From positions 1-6,629 of the forward strand of contig WTKB01000110.1 in the NCBI GenBank assembly GCA_011524575.1: a DNA stretch of 6,629 nt, read 5' to 3'. The stretch is from Aquimarina sp. GTDB lineage: Bacteria > Bacteroidota > Bacteroidia > Flavobacteriales > Flavobacteriaceae. Each line of letters opens with the position of its first letter. Within the stretch, counting starts at the first letter, position 1. A program made the translations under genes and the position numbers. The notes below the pieces were generated by a model that worked only from the letters and a program-made list of their open reading frames with translations, was not told the origin of the DNA and did no database searches. Below are positions 6,401 to 6,629 of the stretch, one piece after another.

Positions 6401-6441
6401 AGAACGTTTCTATTGTGAGAGATGGTGTTGAACTTCATTAG
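3424..6441 (+). CDS. Surface lipoprotein with two discoidin-like CBMs and two tandem PL7 alginate lyase domains
   Basis: A 1005-residue polysaccharide lyase, predicted to cleave alginate by beta-elimination at the cell surface. A signal peptide with hydrophobic stretch LSLLAMISLVTIFS ends at lipobox Cys30. The following SKDEN resembles the export signal of surface lipoproteins in this phylum. Residues ~54-198 form an F5/8 type C (discoidin)-like domain. Residues ~210-334 form a second one of fucolectin type (NLATGKQTRQSS, ETQPWWEVDLG). A Gly/Thr/Ser-rich linker follows (335-459). PL7 domain 1 (461-708) has RCELR at 535-539, QIH at 578-580 and YWKLGCYIQ at 657-665. PL7 domain 2 (753-1001) has RCELR at 828-832, QIH at 871-873 and YWKLGCYVQ at 950-958. 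QIH rather than QVH suggests action on G-containing blocks. An in-frame GTG at 3337 would add 29 residues before an already complete signal peptide, so ATG 3424 is preferred. A terminator follows directly, so the gene is the last or only one of its transcript. Confidence 0.93.
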   Translation: MGGVHFFCRKNRSRCLSLLAMISLVTIFSCSKDENLDNTQEELSLEVVETADKLVSFSVEDAAATGSYEGTDPFLAFDGEFVDTSSAWATSVLGDQIVFDLGEARDLEMFQIAFGAGQTRQYNFAVEYLSPSVTVTGPAVVWNLLNVYTSSGNSAMFETFSFKNGTSLEATSARFIRITNLGNDQNDFLNIKEISFTGDDGTDTDEQTENLATGKQTRQSSTDGTNTSDFAVDSFVSSSDGFALTTIETQPWWEVDLGDDYPVGDVKIWTEATGAFDIFFYNSSNTLTFKSTVVSSMVGAELAIHAAGAIATRVRIKMKGDTALNLLEVGVFANSTEDSVVIGGTVSYATDSSGEVTVGGAPLTASLLVQEGSDYSDNSFQQGGTGQTGGSAAQGTGTGTSVGAGSNTEDEISSEQSTGSQAGLDIDYTELTDLFNGALASTQAESGTGATGVQGSTDILAIVGPFWKITLPEDANGNMTEEGVTFPDERNNAAMELFDLNDAAQNYKSVVVADGEVVFTAPTSGATTEGSIYPRCELRGLDASGDDGYMSFSNEQRLVADVRALAVPEMKPEVCMFQIHGPDDEPLRVEYSGDPSIGFHLVVNETETINNVIDYEIGQFVNVDVHILDGTITVNLENLETGETYSTSYVAVDTEGYWKLGCYIQSSITYCEEKGHDSYCQAYEGTYDDLYNSVGSVGVRNVSLIIDGDLVFDASTNTRNDGNTPRPGTGVETQGGGSGTGTLLQGDGTGVEAIVGSFWKVTMPVDASGNLTEEGVTSPDERNNAAVESFNLNDAAESYIEYFSVLDGECIFVAPASGATTEGSIYPRCELRALNSNGDDDYMSFDNEQRLTADVRALSLPAMKPEVCMFQIHGPDDEPLRVEYSAISSEGFHLVINETETIRNVIDYEIGQFVTVDVQISGGTITVDLENLETGETYSISYESVDTEGYWKLGCYVQSSVTYCEEKGNDSICQAYSGSYDELYNSAGSVGVKNVSIVRDGVELH
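4606..4623 (+). repeat. Triple GGTACA in the linker-coding region
   Basis: Three exact tandem copies of GGTACA encode Gly-Thr-Gly-Thr-Gly-Thr in the flexible linker between the binding and catalytic domains. Unit gains or losses would keep the frame and only change linker length. Confidence 0.8.
4804..5547 (+). repeat. Tandem PL7 domain, copy 1 (248 codons)
   Basis: This is the coding segment of the first lyase domain, from AIVGPFWKITLP to NVSLIIDG. It aligns with copy 2 over the whole length with one single-residue gap near the middle. The blocks around all three catalytic motifs are almost unchanged, for example EVCMFQIHGPDDEPLRVEYS in both. A short Thr/Gly/Asp-rich linker of about 44 residues separates the copies. 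Confidence 0.9.
5680..6426 (+). repeat. Tandem PL7 domain, copy 2 (249 codons)
   Basis: This is the second lyase domain, from AIVGSFWKVTMP to NVSIVRDG, ending four codons before the stop. By hand alignment about 190 of 249 positions equal copy 1 (roughly 76%). The DNA of the conserved blocks differs mainly at synonymous sites (for example in the QIHGPDDEP stretch), so the duplication is not recent and both copies have been under selection to keep their protein sequence. Confidence 0.9.
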
Positions 6442-6459
6442 TAAATAATTTTAAGACTA

Positions 6460-6484
6460 TTTAGTATTAGTAGGTAATACTAAA
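6460..6484 (+). repeat. Small hairpin overlapping the terminator stem
   Basis: TTTAGTATTA (6460-6469) pairs perfectly with TAATACTAAA (6475-6484) around a 5-base loop. Its right arm shares positions 6480-6484 with the left foot of the terminator stem, so the two cannot both be fully formed. It starts 18 bp after the lyase stop codon. Confidence 0.5.
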
Positions 6485-6526
6485 TGAAAAAAGGGCTGGA
6501 AAACTTCCAGCCCTTTTTTCATTTAG
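6480..6526. terminator. Strong bidirectional-type intrinsic terminator
   Basis: A 21-bp perfect stem (6480-6500 with 6506-6526) closes a 5-base loop AAACT. The core is GGGCTGGA/TCCAGCCC, preceded by six A and followed by six T, so a T-run follows the GC core on both strands. It begins 38 bp after the lyase stop codon and should end that transcript. It could equally serve a converging gene to the right of the window. Confidence 0.9.
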
Positions 6527-6577
6527 AGTTTGGTTAAACCCTATATGAACTGTACTCATAAGTTCGTATATCCTTTA
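6526..6577 (+). repeat. Diverged partial copy D of the GAGCTTGTTTAAA element
   Basis: GAGTTTGGTTAAA at 6526 matches the family end GAGCTTGTTTAAA in 11 of 13 positions and is preceded by TTA (6523-6525), again a TNA triplet. The interior TGAACTGTACTCATAAGTT parallels CGAACTGTAATTCAAAAGTT of the next copy. By eye about 31 of 43 positions agree. It lacks the right part and right terminal repeat, and a full-looking copy starts directly after it. Its first bases also form the foot of the terminator stem. It also contains a local hairpin, 6542-6551 with 6561-6570. Confidence 0.45.
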
Positions 6578-6629
6578 GAGCTTGTTTAAAGTGAATACGA
6601 ACTGTAATTCAAAAGTTTAAGGTTTTGGT
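6578..6629 (+). mobile_element. MITE-like element C, cut by window edge
   Basis: GAGCTTGTTTAAA at 6578-6590 is identical to the terminal repeat of element A and is preceded by TTA (6575-6577), fitting a TNA target. The following ~37 bases match the minus strand of element A at about 34 positions. If it is as long as A it should end near 6659 with TTTAAACAAGCTC followed by TTA. Only the left part is visible. Confidence 0.7.

Overview
The window looks like a piece of a low-GC marine Flavobacteriaceae (Bacteroidota) chromosome. The reasons are AT-rich codon use, the gene order hisG-hisD-hisC with a long-form HisG, the near absence of Shine-Dalgarno sequences, a Bacteroidota-type lipoprotein signal (Cys followed by SKDEN), and an alginate lyase gene typical of bacteria that live on brown algae. 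The genus cannot be named from the sequence alone.

Layout. Positions 1-2571 hold the start of a histidine operon on the minus strand: hisG (ATP phosphoribosyltransferase, long form), hisD (histidinol dehydrogenase) and the first 112 codons of hisC (histidinol-phosphate aminotransferase), which runs off the left edge. Gaps are 50 and 43 bp. Together they encode the first step (HisG), the aminotransferase step (HisC) and the last two oxidations (HisD). Positions 2572-3423 are an 852-bp, very AT-rich intergenic region between the divergent his operon and the lyase gene. I find no gene in it, but it is crowded with inverted-repeat elements. One is a 163-bp element with ~20-bp terminal inverted repeats and a perfect 10-bp direct repeat on both sides (2626-2808). 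Two are smaller elements with GAGCTTGTTTAAA-type ends flanked by TAA/TAA (2912-2993 and 3079-3125). There is also a 47-bp hairpin (2838-2884).

Positions 3424-6441 (plus strand) encode one 1005-residue lipoprotein. In order it has a lipoprotein signal peptide, two discoidin-like carbohydrate-binding domains, a Gly/Thr/Ser-rich linker of ~125 residues, and two tandem PL7 alginate lyase domains. The lyase domains are about 76% identical by hand alignment, and each keeps the full set of PL7 motifs (RCELR, QIH, YWKLGCYxQ). It is probably displayed on the cell surface and cuts alginate there. A strong bidirectional-type terminator follows (6480-6526). After it come a diverged partial copy and then a good copy of the GAGCTTGTTTAAA element, the latter cut by the right edge of the window.

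The his genes and the lyase are functionally unrelated neighbours. The least expected content is non-coding: at least two families of MITE-like non-autonomous elements with recognisable target-site duplications, clustered in the two intergenic regions around the lyase gene.
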